The notes under the pieces were generated by a model. The model did not search any database. It was not told the DNA's origin and saw nothing but the letters and a program-made list of their open reading frames with translations. A stretch of 64,000 nt of DNA. Origin: Microbacterium aurugineum. GTDB taxonomy: Bacteria > Actinomycetota > Actinomycetes > Actinomycetales > Microbacteriaceae. A program made the translations under genes and the position numbers. Below, one piece after another: positions 40,507 to 49,383 of the stretch. How positions within the stretch are numbered: the first letter of the stretch is position 1; each line of letters opens with the position of its first letter. The stretch spans positions 1,364,001 through 1,428,000 of the forward strand of contig NZ_CP078078.1 in assembly GCF_023101205.1 (NCBI RefSeq), written 5' to 3'.

Positions 40507-41537
40507 GCAGCGTTCACCTGACGAGGGAAGTGAGCGATCTCGATCGACGGATCGTCGTCGCTCTGCAGCAGGACGGCCGGGCGAGCTGGACGTCGATCGC
40601 GGAGTTCGCGGGGGCCCCCGTCTCCACTGTGACCCGTCGCGGACAGCAACTGCTCGCCGAAGGGCTGGTCCGGGTGGGCATCGTGCCGACCCTGGGCAGC
40701 GAAGGGCACGTCGAGACCTTCTTCGTGCGGATCAATTGCACGCCCGGATCGCAGCTGACCGTCGCGCAGGCGCTGATCGGCTCGCCGTACGTGCGGTTCG
40801 TGACCCTGGTCACCGGAAAGTTCGACGTCTTCGCGGAGGTCGTCATCCCCGGCGACTCGGCGACCTATGCACACGTGCTCACGGATCTGCAGGCCATCCC
40901 GGGAGTCGAACGCTGGCGAAGCGACCTGGTCGTGCACACCTACAAGGTGAGCTTCGACTGGGGGCGACAGCTCTATGACGCCCATGCCGAAGCCGCGAGC
41001 GATCCGCAGTCGTACATGCCGGCGCCGAACACGTGCGATCCCACGCACTTCGACGATGCCGATCGAGCCATCGTGGAGGAGCTTCGCCACAACGGACGCG
41101 CGTCGTTCCAGTCGATCGGCGACACGCTCGACATGAACGAGAGCAGTGTGCGCCGTCGCTATGAGCGCATGCGCAACGCCGGGTGCCTGACCACGGTGAC
41201 CATGGTGCCGGCGTCGGCGTTGGGCATGAGCGCGGAGACCCTGCTGATCCTGCGGGTCGAGCCGTCGCGGATCGCTTCCGTGGCGCAGACTCTGGCGCAG
41301 CACGTGTCCGTGCGATTCCTCGCGGCCGCGCTCGAGGAGAACTCGCTCTACTGCGAGATCATCCTGCCGAGCACCGAGACGCTGCACGACTTCCTCACCG
41401 GAACCATCGCGCACCTCAAGGGCGTCAGAGGCTGGAACGCGGCGATGGAGCTGGTCTTCATGAAGCGCGGTTTCATCGAGACACCGTGGTGGCGGGCTCA
41501 AGTCGCCTCGGCGGGGTCTGCCGAGCCCGGGTCATAG
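40503..41537 (+). CDS. Double-domain Lrp/AsnC family regulator
   Basis: A 344-residue protein formed by two Lrp/AsnC units in tandem. HTH 1 is near residues 10-55 (ALQQDGRASWTSIAEFAGAP) with an AsnC ligand domain to about 150. HTH 2 is near residues 185-225 (ELRHNGRASFQSIGDTLDMN) with a second ligand domain. Both wHTH halves look intact, so one chain may bind both halves of a palindrome. It closes the peptide operon and is coupled to the hydrolase by ATGA. The start of the ligand domains suggests it senses an amino acid released by the pathway. Confidence 0.9.
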   Translation: MSSVHLTREVSDLDRRIVVALQQDGRASWTSIAEFAGAPVSTVTRRGQQLLAEGLVRVGIVPTLGSEGHVETFFVRINCTPGSQLTVAQALIGSPYVRFVTLVTGKFDVFAEVVIPGDSATYAHVLTDLQAIPGVERWRSDLVVHTYKVSFDWGRQLYDAHAEAASDPQSYMPAPNTCDPTHFDDADRAIVEELRHNGRASFQSIGDTLDMNESSVRRRYERMRNAGCLTTVTMVPASALGMSAETLLILRVEPSRIASVAQTLAQHVSVRFLAAALEENSLYCEIILPSTETLHDFLTGTIAHLKGVRGWNAAMELVFMKRGFIETPWWRAQVASAGSAEPGS

Positions 41538-41630
41538 GCCGACGGCACCCTCGGCGCGCGGTGTCAAGGGGCTTCCGCGCCACGCTTGTGTGGCGCACTC
41601 TCTTCAGAGAGGAAGTCCTGGAGGGCCTAC

Positions 41631-41915
41631 ATGTCTGAACTGCCGGATCCGCGTTTCATGCTCAACCGCATCACGGCGTCGGAGTGGGTGATCAACGACC
41701 TTCGCTACTCGCCGAACGATCCGCGTCACGTGGTGGCGTGCGTGTACGAACTCGCCGAGACCGAAGTCGAGGTCACGTGGTTGCGCGATCTGCCGCTCGC
41801 GACACGCTACGGGACGGTGTTCGAGGTGCTCGAGGACGTCGAACGGTTGGGTGACTCGAATCGAGCGACACGGCCGATCTCCATCCCCCGTCAGCCGCCG
41901 CTGTTGGCGACCTAA
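41631..41915 (+). CDS. Conserved hypothetical protein
   Basis: A 94-residue soluble protein starting MSELPDPRFMLNRITASEW, with a compact hydrophobic core (HVVACVYELAETEVEVTWL) suggesting a small mixed alpha/beta fold. A GAGGG ribosome site precedes the ATG at 41631; an upstream in-frame extension is not credible. Monocistronic, with a promoter probably in the 93-bp gap after the AsnC gene. I do not recognise a characterised family. Confidence 0.75.
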   Translation: MSELPDPRFMLNRITASEWVINDLRYSPNDPRHVVACVYELAETEVEVTWLRDLPLATRYGTVFEVLEDVERLGDSNRATRPISIPRQPPLLAT

Positions 41916-41939
41916 AGACCCTGCCGGCGACGCTCCGGG

Positions 41940-42575
41940 TCAGAGCAACTGCAGGTCGGTGATGCAGGTGGGGTCATCCGGCGACGTGGTGGAGATCGGT
42001 ACCGCTCCGGTGAAGCCCGCGCTCTCGACGCTCAGCGTCGCCTCGATGCCCCGAGGCACCCAGAGGCCCGTGAAGCCGTTGTCGTGAGTGCGCCGTGTCT
42101 CGTCGACGAGCACGGTTCCGTCAGCAGCGGTCAGGGTTATCCGCACCTCGGTGTCGGAGAGTTCGCCGATGCACGTCGTGAGGCTGTGGAAGTGGCACTC
42201 ATGGGTCTGATCACGGAACGGCGCGACGGAGATATACACCGCGTCGCGGGGCAACGGCAGTCGGCCTTCACGGCCGTTCGCATCGCGAAGGACGAGTGCG
42301 TCCGGTTCGACGGACGCAAGGAGATCGGCCGGCCGGTCCGCGACGGGCATCGCATCCAGTCGCTCGACGACGTCGCCGACCTCGAGCCCGGTGAGGCCGT
42401 GCGCGGCGAGTATCTCCTGCGCCGCTGAGTCGACACCGGTGGGAGAAGGGGAAGCCGCGCATCCGGCAAGCGCGATCGCAGCGACGGCCAGCGCGGCGAA
42501 TGCCGTGGATGGCTTCCATCTCCGTCGGCGCGAGGCGGAGAGAACAGGCGTGGTCGTGCGGAGAGGCTGATTCAC
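41940..42575 (-). CDS. CueP-like copper-binding lipoprotein
   Basis: A 211-residue exported protein. Signal peptide ends in a lipobox LAGC near residue 39, so it is surface anchored. Its mature part carries the CueP pattern: HECHFHSLTTCIGEL and, at the end, TCITDLQLL, giving three or four conserved cysteines plus histidine. CueP in Salmonella is a periplasmic copper-handling protein. Starts with GTG at 42575. It is followed on the same strand by DUF305 and DUF6153-like genes (upstream in transcription), forming a copper-linked group. Confidence 0.85.
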   Translation of the reverse strand: MNQPLRTTTPVLSASRRRRWKPSTAFAALAVAAIALAGCAASPSPTGVDSAAQEILAAHGLTGLEVGDVVERLDAMPVADRPADLLASVEPDALVLRDANGREGRLPLPRDAVYISVAPFRDQTHECHFHSLTTCIGELSDTEVRITLTAADGTVLVDETRRTHDNGFTGLWVPRGIEATLSVESAGFTGAVPISTTSPDDPTCITDLQLL

Positions 42576-42643
42576 GATGAAGTCCTTCGTACGAGGTGGG
42601 GCCGGTGTCAGCGGAGCACGCCGACACCGGCCCCTGAGCGGGA

Positions 42644-43234
42644 TCAGAGAGCGGCCAGGAGGTCGTTCATCTCCTGGATCTCGTCGGTCTGGGCCTCGAT
42701 GATCGCCTCGGCGAGTGCGATCGCCTCCGGGTCGTTTCCGTCCTCGACCTGCACCTGCGCCATCTCGATGGCGCCCTCATGGTGCACGATCATCTGTTCG
42801 AGGAAGAGGCGGGATGCTTCGAGGCCGTCGGCGGCGCGCAGCTGAGCGAGGTCGTCCTCGCTCATCATCCCGTCCCCGTGGTCCATCCCGCTCATGTCGC
42901 GATCGTCCGAGCGGATACCCCACTCGCCCAACCACCCTTGGAGTTGGTCGATCTCCGGCCCCTGAGCGGCCTTGATTCGCTCGGCGAGGTCGGTCACCGC
43001 GGGGTCTACGCCCTCTGCATCGAGCACGAGGTCGCTCATCTCGATCGCCTGCTCGTGGTGGACGACCATCATTGATGCGAACATGACGTCGGCATCGTTG
43101 ACGCCGGTCGAGGGCGACGCGGATCCGTGATCCATGCCGGGCATGGAAACGTCGTCGGTGCCGGTTCCGCAACCGGACAGAAGCAGGGCAGCGGACACGG
43201 TGAGCGCGGCTGTTGCCGCAGCACGAATCTTCAT
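42644..43234 (-). CDS. DUF305 copper-associated lipoprotein
   Basis: A 196-residue lipoprotein (lipobox LSGC, Cys at about 22). It has two DUF305 helical-hairpin units: ASMMVVHHEQAIEMSDLVLD and EQMIVHHEGAIEMAQVQVED. The Met/His-rich stretches SMPGMDHGSA and MSGMDHGDGMM look like copper-binding tails. ATG at 43234 gives a normal signal peptide; the longer frame is unlikely. DUF305 proteins co-occur with copper resistance genes in actinobacteria. The biochemical role is unproven. Confidence 0.9.
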   Translation of the reverse strand: MKIRAAATAALTVSAALLLSGCGTGTDDVSMPGMDHGSASPSTGVNDADVMFASMMVVHHEQAIEMSDLVLDAEGVDPAVTDLAERIKAAQGPEIDQLQGWLGEWGIRSDDRDMSGMDHGDGMMSEDDLAQLRAADGLEASRLFLEQMIVHHEGAIEMAQVQVEDGNDPEAIALAEAIIEAQTDEIQEMNDLLAAL

Positions 43235-43334
43235 GGGATATCTCCAATATGCATGGTCGTTGCGCGCGCGCCGGACGGCGCCGCGCGAGGTGAGAAGCCG
43301 GGAGCCGGCGGAGGAGTGCGGGCTCGACAACTGC

Positions 43335-43817
43335 TCAGGTGCGACTGATGCAGAGAACGTGAAGAGAGGGAGCGCGGGGCAAGGCCTGTGCGCGGAAGGA
43401 ACGAAGGAATCGTGACTGGAGGAGTGGCTGGAGCCAGCCTCGGATCAGGCTCGGCACGAGAAGGAGCACGAGGGCGAGGAGGAGCCCGAGGACGCACATC
43501 ATTGCCATGCTGACGTGATCGTCGGTTCCGCACGCCGGGCACGACATCTGGGTCGTGTCGGTGGGGCTCCCGGCCGGGGGTGCTTGCATGATGCCGTGTT
43601 GCACCGACGCGGGGTGTTCCCCCGAGATCGACGCGGGGTGGCCCCCCGAGATCGCCGCCGCTGCGGGGGCGTCCGCCGCCGCGGTTCCGTGCAGATTCAG
43701 GGTGTGCATGCCGATGAGCCCGACGATGATCGCAGCGACGAGCAGCACGCCCGACAGCACGCCTCGGAAGACGCTCGATGAGCTCCTTCCGGACCACGTC
43801 GCCGCCACCGGTGCCAT
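43335..43817 (-). CDS. DUF6153-like membrane protein
   Basis: A 160-residue membrane protein with two predicted helices (about 20-40 and 105-128) separated by an exposed loop rich in Gly/His/Ala that ends with a SCPACGTDDHVSM motif. The Cys-x-x-Cys near the second helix could bind copper. It is first of the minus-strand trio with DUF305 and CueP-like genes. The C-terminal tail is Arg/Ser-rich. I assign the family by pattern and neighbours, not by search. Confidence 0.7.
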   Translation of the reverse strand: MAPVAATWSGRSSSSVFRGVLSGVLLVAAIIVGLIGMHTLNLHGTAAADAPAAAAISGGHPASISGEHPASVQHGIMQAPPAGSPTDTTQMSCPACGTDDHVSMAMMCVLGLLLALVLLLVPSLIRGWLQPLLQSRFLRSFRAQALPRAPSLHVLCISRT

Positions 43818-43876
43818 GAATGTAAGTCTACGGGCCCAGGTGTAAGTGATCGCCCGGGAGGGAGGCGGTCGCGGGG

Positions 43877-44065
43877 TCAGACCTCGGTGTCGTCGGCGTC
43901 GTCGTCGGCTCCGGCGGCGACGCGGTCGGCCTCGGCGCTGTCGATGAGCGCGTCGTCCACGTCCGGGTCGAGGATGCGCTCACCGTCGACTTCCTGGGTG
44001 GGTGCTCCCTCGCGGTCCTCGTCGTCGGGGATCGGCGGAATCGGGGGAATGATCGGGTTCGACAT
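43877..44065 (-). CDS. Small acidic hypothetical protein
   Basis: A 62-residue, strongly acidic protein (MSNPIIPPIPPIPDDEDREG, then many Asp/Ala). It has a proline-rich start and no membrane segment. GAAAGGAT lies just before the ATG at 44065, giving a good ribosome site. Low-complexity bias means the frame alone is weak evidence, but the ribosome site and codon third-position GC support it. Function unknown. Confidence 0.6.
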   Translation of the reverse strand: MSNPIIPPIPPIPDDEDREGAPTQEVDGERILDPDVDDALIDSAEADRVAAGADDDADDTEV

Positions 44066-44173
44066 GATCGCATCCTTTCGTCGAGATGTGTCGACGATAC
44101 GACGGACCGTGCGCGGGCTGAACCGGGTTGACGGTCGTGAGGACGCGCGCTAGGACGGCTCCGCGAACGGAAG

Positions 44174-44197
44174 AAGCCCCCGGAGAACCGGGGGCTT
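44174..44197 (-). terminator. Terminator downstream of tRNA-Ala
   Basis: AAGCCCCCGG (44174-44183) pairs with CCGGGGGCTT (44188-44197) around a 4-nt loop. The hairpin sits 5 bases past the tRNA 3' end on the minus strand and is followed by T-rich TTCTTCC on that strand. Confidence 0.85.
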
Positions 44198-44202
44198 TTC
44201 GG

Positions 44203-44275
44203 TGGACCTGAGGGGACTCGAACCCCTGACCCCCTGCATGCCATGCAGGTGCGCTACCAGCTGCGCCACAGGCCC
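44203..44275 (-). tRNA. tRNA-Ala (anticodon GGC)
   Basis: A 73-nt cloverleaf on the minus strand. Acceptor stem GGGCCTG/CAGGTCC has the G3:U70 pair that identifies Ala tRNAs. The anticodon arm CCTGC-ATGGCAT-GCAGG gives GGC, reading GCC/GCU. T-arm is GGGGTTCGAGTCCCC. CCA is not encoded. It is a single tRNA with its own terminator, next to the monooxygenase gene. Confidence 0.97.
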
Positions 44276-44424
44276 AGACGCTGTTCCGAACCAGCCGGAG
44301 CAACTTGAAAAGAGTACTACACGAATCGACGCGAGCACCAATCCGGGTGAGCATCCCGGGCGCGTCCTCGCGTGCAGCAGGAGTGTGCAGGAACAAGCGC
44401 ACGGGCCGGGACGTTGAAGTCGGC

Positions 44425-45495
44425 GTGAGCATCCTCGACAGTCTGGTGATCGGCGCAGGCCAGGCCGGTCTCTCGGCATCGTTCCACCTCTCGCGGCTCG
44501 GGATCTCGCACGTGGTCCTCGACGCCGACGAGCGGCCCGGCGGCGCGTGGCAGCACCGATGGGACGCGCTGACGATGCGTGACGTGCACGGTGTCGCGGA
44601 GCTTCCGGGCGACACCCCGCCGCCGCGTGACGGTGCGCGCGCCAACGAGGCCGTGCCCGCCTCCTTCGCCCGATACGAGAAGACCCATGCGCTTCCCGTG
44701 CTCCGCCCGGTGCACGTCGAGCGAGTGGAAGACCAGGATGGAGTGCTCGTCGTGCGGGCCCGGGAGGGGGAGTGGACGAGTCGCACGCTCATGAATGCGA
44801 CCGGTACCTGGTCGCACCCGTTCCTGCCGCACTTCCCCGGCATGGAGACGTTCGTCGGAGAGCAGCTGCACACCGTGGACTATCCGGGGCCGGAGCACTT
44901 CATCGGCAAACGCGTGCTCGTGGTGGGGGGAGGAGCGTCCGCCGTGCAGTTCATCGGAGCGCTCGCGCCGATCACCGAGACCCTGTGGGTCACCCGCCGG
45001 GAGCCGGTCTGGCGGGACGACGACTTCACCCCTGAGGCCGGGGCCGCAGCGGTCGCCCTCGTCGAGCAGCGCGTCGCGGCCGGGCTTCCTCCGCAGAGTG
45101 TGGTCAGCGTCACCGGGCTCATGCTGCGCCCGCAGGAGCGCGCGGCCGAGCGTCTCGGAGCGTATGCCGACCGACGCCCCTTGTTCGAGCGGATCGAACC
45201 CGACGGTGTGCGCTGGGCGGACGGGAGTTTCGAGCGGCTCGACGTCATCCTGTGGGCCACGGGGTTCCGCCCCGCGATCACTCATCTGGCTCCTCTCCAC
45301 CTGCGCAGCGCGGCCGGAGGTATCCAGCTCGACCGGAACGGGCGAGGCACGACCGCTGTCGTCGATCCCCGCGTGCAGCTGGTCGGTTACGGCCCCTCGG
45401 CGAGCACGATCGGTGCGAACCGTGCCGGTCGCTCGGCCGCGAAGGGTGTCCAGCGAGCACTGCGATCGTCGGACGACCGCGTCACCACCGGTTGA
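44425..45495 (+). CDS. FAD/NAD(P)-binding monooxygenase-like protein
   Basis: A 356-residue flavoprotein of the FMO/pyridine-nucleotide-disulfide type. N-terminal FAD site is VIGAGQAGLSASFHLSRLG. A second dinucleotide motif VVGGGASAVQFIGAL near residue 170 binds NADPH. ATGFRPAITHLAPL marks the C-terminal FAD loop. It is shorter than classic FMOs. GTG at 44425 is placed just before the FAD motif; the frame is open upstream to 44305 without homology. Substrate unknown. Converges on and overlaps the DUF2804 gene by 14 bases. Confidence 0.85.
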   Translation: MSILDSLVIGAGQAGLSASFHLSRLGISHVVLDADERPGGAWQHRWDALTMRDVHGVAELPGDTPPPRDGARANEAVPASFARYEKTHALPVLRPVHVERVEDQDGVLVVRAREGEWTSRTLMNATGTWSHPFLPHFPGMETFVGEQLHTVDYPGPEHFIGKRVLVVGGGASAVQFIGALAPITETLWVTRREPVWRDDDFTPEAGAAAVALVEQRVAAGLPPQSVVSVTGLMLRPQERAAERLGAYADRRPLFERIEPDGVRWADGSFERLDVILWATGFRPAITHLAPLHLRSAAGGIQLDRNGRGTTAVVDPRVQLVGYGPSASTIGANRAGRSAAKGVQRALRSSDDRVTTG

Positions 45496-46504
45496 GCACA
45501 TCCTCGGCGAAGCCTTCGATGCCGTCGACGCGCACCCGCGTTCCCCTATCGTCCAGCGCCCACCCCGTCCAGACTCCGAACAACTGGTCTGTTCTGCTGG
45601 CGATGACGACCGCGTTGGTGCGGGAACGCTTGTCGTAGAACGGGGAGAACGTCAGATCGGCGGTTTCGCCGTGTACTCGCCACGGACGCAGGAAGTTCTC
45701 GGAGTCGTAGTCCCACACCAGCTCTTCGCTGATCTTCGACAGGTGGCCATCGACCACGAGGGCGTTCTCCGTCGCCCCCGAGCCGTCCGTCCATTTCGAG
45801 CCGAGCTGCAACCCGACGACCCGCCCGTCGACGATGCCACTTCCGGCCGCCCAGTTCCAGTGCACGCGATACGGCCAGCGACCACGACCGTGGTCCAGCA
45901 CCGCCCAACTACCGGTGGGCACCTCGTGTGCGATGTCATCGACCGTGACAGTTCCCGTCGTGGGCCGACCCACGTCTTTCACCGTGTACTGAAACCGCGC
46001 GGTGCGCTCTGACCGTCGCCACGGCACGACGACGCCGAGCGATTCGTGACCCACCGGACGCGCCGCGAACAGGTCGAACGACAGCCTCGGGGCGCTGCCC
46101 CGCAGACGCGTCCCGTCGACGGCGTCATCGATCTCGAGGGTGAGCCGACGGGTGCGCGCACTGGCAGGCCCCTCTCCGAGCGAGGAAGGCAGCGTCGCGC
46201 TGCGTCCGCCGGCGGAGATCACGGTGGATCCGACATCCTGGCCCGTCGCTCGATCCAGGACCCAGATTTCATGCAACGCCAAGTAGTCGACGCACGAGAC
46301 CGTGAACGCGATGATGTGCGAGGGCGACATCACGTTCCAGTACTCCCAGCGCTTGTTGCGCCCCCAGTGTCGGCGGCCGGGGATGCCGGATGTGTCGTGC
46401 AACGGTGTGCGCGACCAACCGAGGGCTTCCGGATTCAGTGCTCCGTGTGGATTGGTGAGGGAGACGCGTCGCGTGATCTCACGCTCGATCAGCGGTGTGG
46501 GCAT
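45482..46504 (-). CDS. DUF2804 family protein
   Basis: A 340-residue protein with the DUF2804 layout of alternating beta strands. Recognisable segments are RRHWGRNKRWEYWNVMSPSH, VLDHGRGRWPYRVHWNWAAG and VWDYDSENFLRPWR. The fold resembles a lipocalin/carotenoid-1,2-hydratase-like sandwich; no activity is established. ATG at 46504 is preferred since earlier in-frame starts would run through the divergent gene at 46632. No signal peptide. Confidence 0.85.
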   Translation of the reverse strand: MPTPLIEREITRRVSLTNPHGALNPEALGWSRTPLHDTSGIPGRRHWGRNKRWEYWNVMSPSHIIAFTVSCVDYLALHEIWVLDRATGQDVGSTVISAGGRSATLPSSLGEGPASARTRRLTLEIDDAVDGTRLRGSAPRLSFDLFAARPVGHESLGVVVPWRRSERTARFQYTVKDVGRPTTGTVTVDDIAHEVPTGSWAVLDHGRGRWPYRVHWNWAAGSGIVDGRVVGLQLGSKWTDGSGATENALVVDGHLSKISEELVWDYDSENFLRPWRVHGETADLTFSPFYDKRSRTNAVVIASRTDQLFGVWTGWALDDRGTRVRVDGIEGFAEDVLNRW

Positions 46505-46631
46505 CGTCGTCCTGGTGTCCGGGAAGATGCCATTCGGGTCGGCACCTTTGCCCCGAGTGTAGAGGAACGGAAACTCGCGGACGGCGATTCCGGTCCGAGC
46601 CGACGTCAGCTCAGGCGCGTAGGGTGAGGGC

Positions 46632-47288
46632 ATGTCACGCATCCTCGTGTTCGGCGGCCACGGCCGTATCGCCCTCCTGCTCGCTCCCTTGCTCGTCGAG
46701 CGAGGCGATGAGGTGACGGGGGTGATCCGCAACCCGGCCCATGCCGCCGACGTCGAAGCCGTCGGGGCGAAAGCGCTGGTCGCCGATGTCGAGAGTATGG
46801 ACGTCGAGGCACTCGCCGAGATCATCCGCGGTCACGACGCGGTCGTCTGGTCCGCCGGTGCCGGGGGCGGATCCCCGGAGCGCACCTACGCGGTCGATCG
46901 CGATGCCGCGAAGCGCTCCATGAACGCGGCGGAGCGGGCCGGCGTGCGGCGCTATGTGATGGTCTCGTGGCTCGGGTCGACGGCGGACCACGGCGTTCCC
47001 GAGGACGACTCCTTCTTCCCCTACGCCGATGCCAAGTGGGCTGCGGACGAACACCTGCGCGCGAGCGGGCTCGAGGGCACGATCCTCGCACCGGGCGCGC
47101 TCACCTTCGACGAACCGACCTCACGGATCCAGATCGACCCCACGGGGCGGGGTGCGGTGTCTCGAGCCGATGTGGCCGCCGTCATCGCCGCGTCGCTGCA
47201 CGGGCCGTGCACGATCGGGCGCACGATCCGCTTCGGCAATGGCGACCCGGCGTCGGCGGTGCCCATCGCCGACGCGCTCGGCTGCTGA
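46632..47288 (+). CDS. NAD(P)-binding Rossmann protein (atypical SDR)
   Basis: A 218-residue atypical SDR of the NmrA/SDR5 group. GGHGRIALLLAPLLVERG is the GxxGxxx cofactor loop, with a basic residue in VIRNPAHAADV after beta-2 suggesting NADPH. YVMVSWLGS and PYADAKWAADEHLRAS carry a Tyr/Lys pair resembling SDR active sites. Related proteins act as oxidoreductases or redox sensors. It starts 127 bp from the divergent DUF2804 gene. Confidence 0.85.
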   Translation: MSRILVFGGHGRIALLLAPLLVERGDEVTGVIRNPAHAADVEAVGAKALVADVESMDVEALAEIIRGHDAVVWSAGAGGGSPERTYAVDRDAAKRSMNAAERAGVRRYVMVSWLGSTADHGVPEDDSFFPYADAKWAADEHLRASGLEGTILAPGALTFDEPTSRIQIDPTGRGAVSRADVAAVIAASLHGPCTIGRTIRFGNGDPASAVPIADALGC

Positions 47289-47314
47289 CACGGCGGCGCC
47301 GCGGAGAAGTCACC

Positions 47315-48511
47315 ATGTCCCGACCCCGCCGATGGGCCGCAGGTGCCCTCGTCATCGTCGCGACCACGGTTCTCTGCGTCTCACCGGCGGCTGCGGCGTC
47401 GAGCGCTGTGCCGACGACGACTCCGACCGTCGCCGCAACCGCTGCCGAGCCCGGTGACTCGACCGCCCACGCGACCGCGCTCGTGCGAGGGATGTCGGTG
47501 GCGGAGCAGGCATCCACCGTGGTCATGGGGCATGTGGCAGGGACTGATCCGGCGATGCTCCGTTCGTACATGGAGTCCGGCCTCGGCGGGTTCATCCTCA
47601 TGGGTGCCAACATTCCGGCGACCGAGGGCGAACTGCAGAGTCTGACCACCGCCCTGACGGTGGATCCCGAGCTGCCTCCGCTGATCGCGGTCGACCAGGA
47701 AGGTGGCATCGTGTCGCGCCTGCACGGTGATGACTACCCGGCGTCCTCGTCGTTGAAGCACCTCCCGGTCGCCGAGACGACCTCGGCGTTCACCGCCCGC
47801 GGTTCGCTGGTCGGGCGCGCGGGGATCACGGTGAACTTCGGAACTGTCGCCGACGTCACCGCAGATCCCGGGACCTTCATCTACGGACGTGCCCTCGGCA
47901 CCGACCCGGCGAGCGCCGCCGACCGGGTATCCGCCGCGACCACCGCCCAGGAGCAGTTCGTCGCCTCCACCCTCAAACACTTCCCCGGACACGGTGCAGC
48001 GCCCGGCGACTCGCATCATGTGATCCCGAGCACGACGATGGGACTCGACCAGTGGCGCGAGACCGAGGCGGTGCCCTTCGCGGCGGGGATCGACGCCGGG
48101 GCATCCCTCCTGATGTACGGCCACCTCGCCTACACGGCCGTCGACGCATCGCCGGCGTCTCTTTCCGCAAAGTGGCATGAGATCGCCAGGGAGGAGCTCG
48201 GCTTCGACGGGGTCGCGGTGACGGATGATCTCGGAATGCTGTTGTCATCCGGCGATCCCGCCTATGCGGATCCGGTGGCGAACGGAGTGTCCGCGATCGC
48301 GGCGGGAAACGACCTCGTGCTGATGATCGCCGGTTCCGATGCGAGTACGGCGGGCGCGATGGCGGCGGGCATCGCCACGGCGGTGGAGAAGGGCACCCTG
48401 CCGGCGGAGCGACTCGAAGAGGCGGCGACGCGCGTCGTCGCACTGCGGCTGGAGCTCGCTGCGGCCGCGGCACCGTGGGCGGTCTGCGACGATTGCACGC
48501 CGGCGGGCTGA
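47315..48511 (+). CDS. Exported glycoside hydrolase family 3 (NagZ-like) protein
   Basis: A 398-residue secreted enzyme, probably a beta-N-acetylhexosaminidase acting on cell-wall fragments. A signal peptide ends near AAAASS (about residue 28). The GH3 barrel has VDQEGGIVSRLHGDD, the NagZ signature KHFPGHG near residue 222 with the catalytic His in the loop that follows (GDSHH), and VTDDLGM with the Asp nucleophile near residue 304. ATG at 47315 after AGAAG. No SLH or sorting motif at the C-terminus. Confidence 0.9.
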   Translation: MSRPRRWAAGALVIVATTVLCVSPAAAASSAVPTTTPTVAATAAEPGDSTAHATALVRGMSVAEQASTVVMGHVAGTDPAMLRSYMESGLGGFILMGANIPATEGELQSLTTALTVDPELPPLIAVDQEGGIVSRLHGDDYPASSSLKHLPVAETTSAFTARGSLVGRAGITVNFGTVADVTADPGTFIYGRALGTDPASAADRVSAATTAQEQFVASTLKHFPGHGAAPGDSHHVIPSTTMGLDQWRETEAVPFAAGIDAGASLLMYGHLAYTAVDASPASLSAKWHEIAREELGFDGVAVTDDLGMLLSSGDPAYADPVANGVSAIAAGNDLVLMIAGSDASTAGAMAAGIATAVEKGTLPAERLEEAATRVVALRLELAAAAAPWAVCDDCTPAG

Positions 48512-48518
48512 CCGGTGC

Positions 48519-49382
48519 TCAGGCGGCCTCGCGTGCTCCGTCGCCGAGCCAGGCGTTCAGCAGCGCGGTGCGGAGGGCGGTGCCACGCTCGGCGAAGACT
48601 CGCTGCCTGCGCACATACTCTGCTTTTCCCTCGGGTGTCTCGATGGGCACGGGAACCACATCCCACGCGGAGAGATCGTACGGTGCCGCCTGCATGTCGA
48701 GGAGTCGGATGTCTCGCGCGAGTTCGAACGAATCCAGGAGCAGTTCGCCGGGGATCAGGGGACCGAGCTTCGTCGCCCACTTGTACAGGTCCATGCCCGC
48801 GTGCAGACAGCCGGGCTGCTCGAACAGAGGCTGCTCGTCGCGGCTCAACGCGGTGCGATTGCGAGGGACGGCTTCGGGAGTGAAGAAGCGGAAGGCGTCG
48901 AAGTGGGTGCAGCGGAGGTCGTGATTCTCGACCACGGCGTCCGTCCCGGCCTGCCCCAGTCGCAGCGTAACCGCGTGGCGGTGCTCCTCGGCGCGATACA
49001 CCATCGCCCACTCGTGCAGACCGAAGCAGCCGAACTGCCCGGGACGCGATGCCGTGCGGCGGAGCATCTTCTCGATGAGAGCCGCCAGCTCCGCCTTCTC
49101 CTGGCCGAACGCGAAGGCATCGGGCACAGCGCTCCCCGCAGACCGTCCGGGGGAGTACCAGCGCCAGTCGAGGCGTTCGACGGCGTCGGCCAGCTCGACA
49201 CCCGCTCCGGGATGCCAGCGACGCAGCTGTGCGGGCTTGTAGGAGTAGTACGTGAACAGGAAGTCCCAGACCGGGTGCTTCTCGGCCCTGGTCGCACGAT
49301 CCCGGTGGGCAGCGGTGAGGGCATCCGCGCGGTCGCGATGCGCCTCTTCACGGAGCAGCCAGTCCTGACGGGCGAGAGACAT
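48519..49382 (-). CDS. Conserved hypothetical protein (labelled 3-methyladenine DNA glycosylase-like in relatives)
   Basis: A 287-residue cytoplasmic protein: MSLARQDWLLREEAHRDRAD at the start, KHPVWDFLFTYYSYKPAQLRRWHPG, and a middle GQFGCFGLHEWAMVYR with Cys and His. This matches an actinobacterial family often given a DNA-glycosylase name in databases without proof; no helix-hairpin-helix or glycosylase catalytic Asp can be pointed out. It is followed 1 base upstream by the App1-type gene on the same strand. Confidence 0.75.
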   Translation of the reverse strand: MSLARQDWLLREEAHRDRADALTAAHRDRATRAEKHPVWDFLFTYYSYKPAQLRRWHPGAGVELADAVERLDWRWYSPGRSAGSAVPDAFAFGQEKAELAALIEKMLRRTASRPGQFGCFGLHEWAMVYRAEEHRHAVTLRLGQAGTDAVVENHDLRCTHFDAFRFFTPEAVPRNRTALSRDEQPLFEQPGCLHAGMDLYKWATKLGPLIPGELLLDSFELARDIRLLDMQAAPYDLSAWDVVPVPIETPEGKAEYVRRQRVFAERGTALRTALLNAWLGDGAREAA

Positions 49383-49383
49383 G

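Noticed and set aside
44203..44275. tRNA-Ala as an island integration site
   Set aside because: Flanking genes are core-like in composition, and no repeat of the tRNA 3' end is seen nearby.
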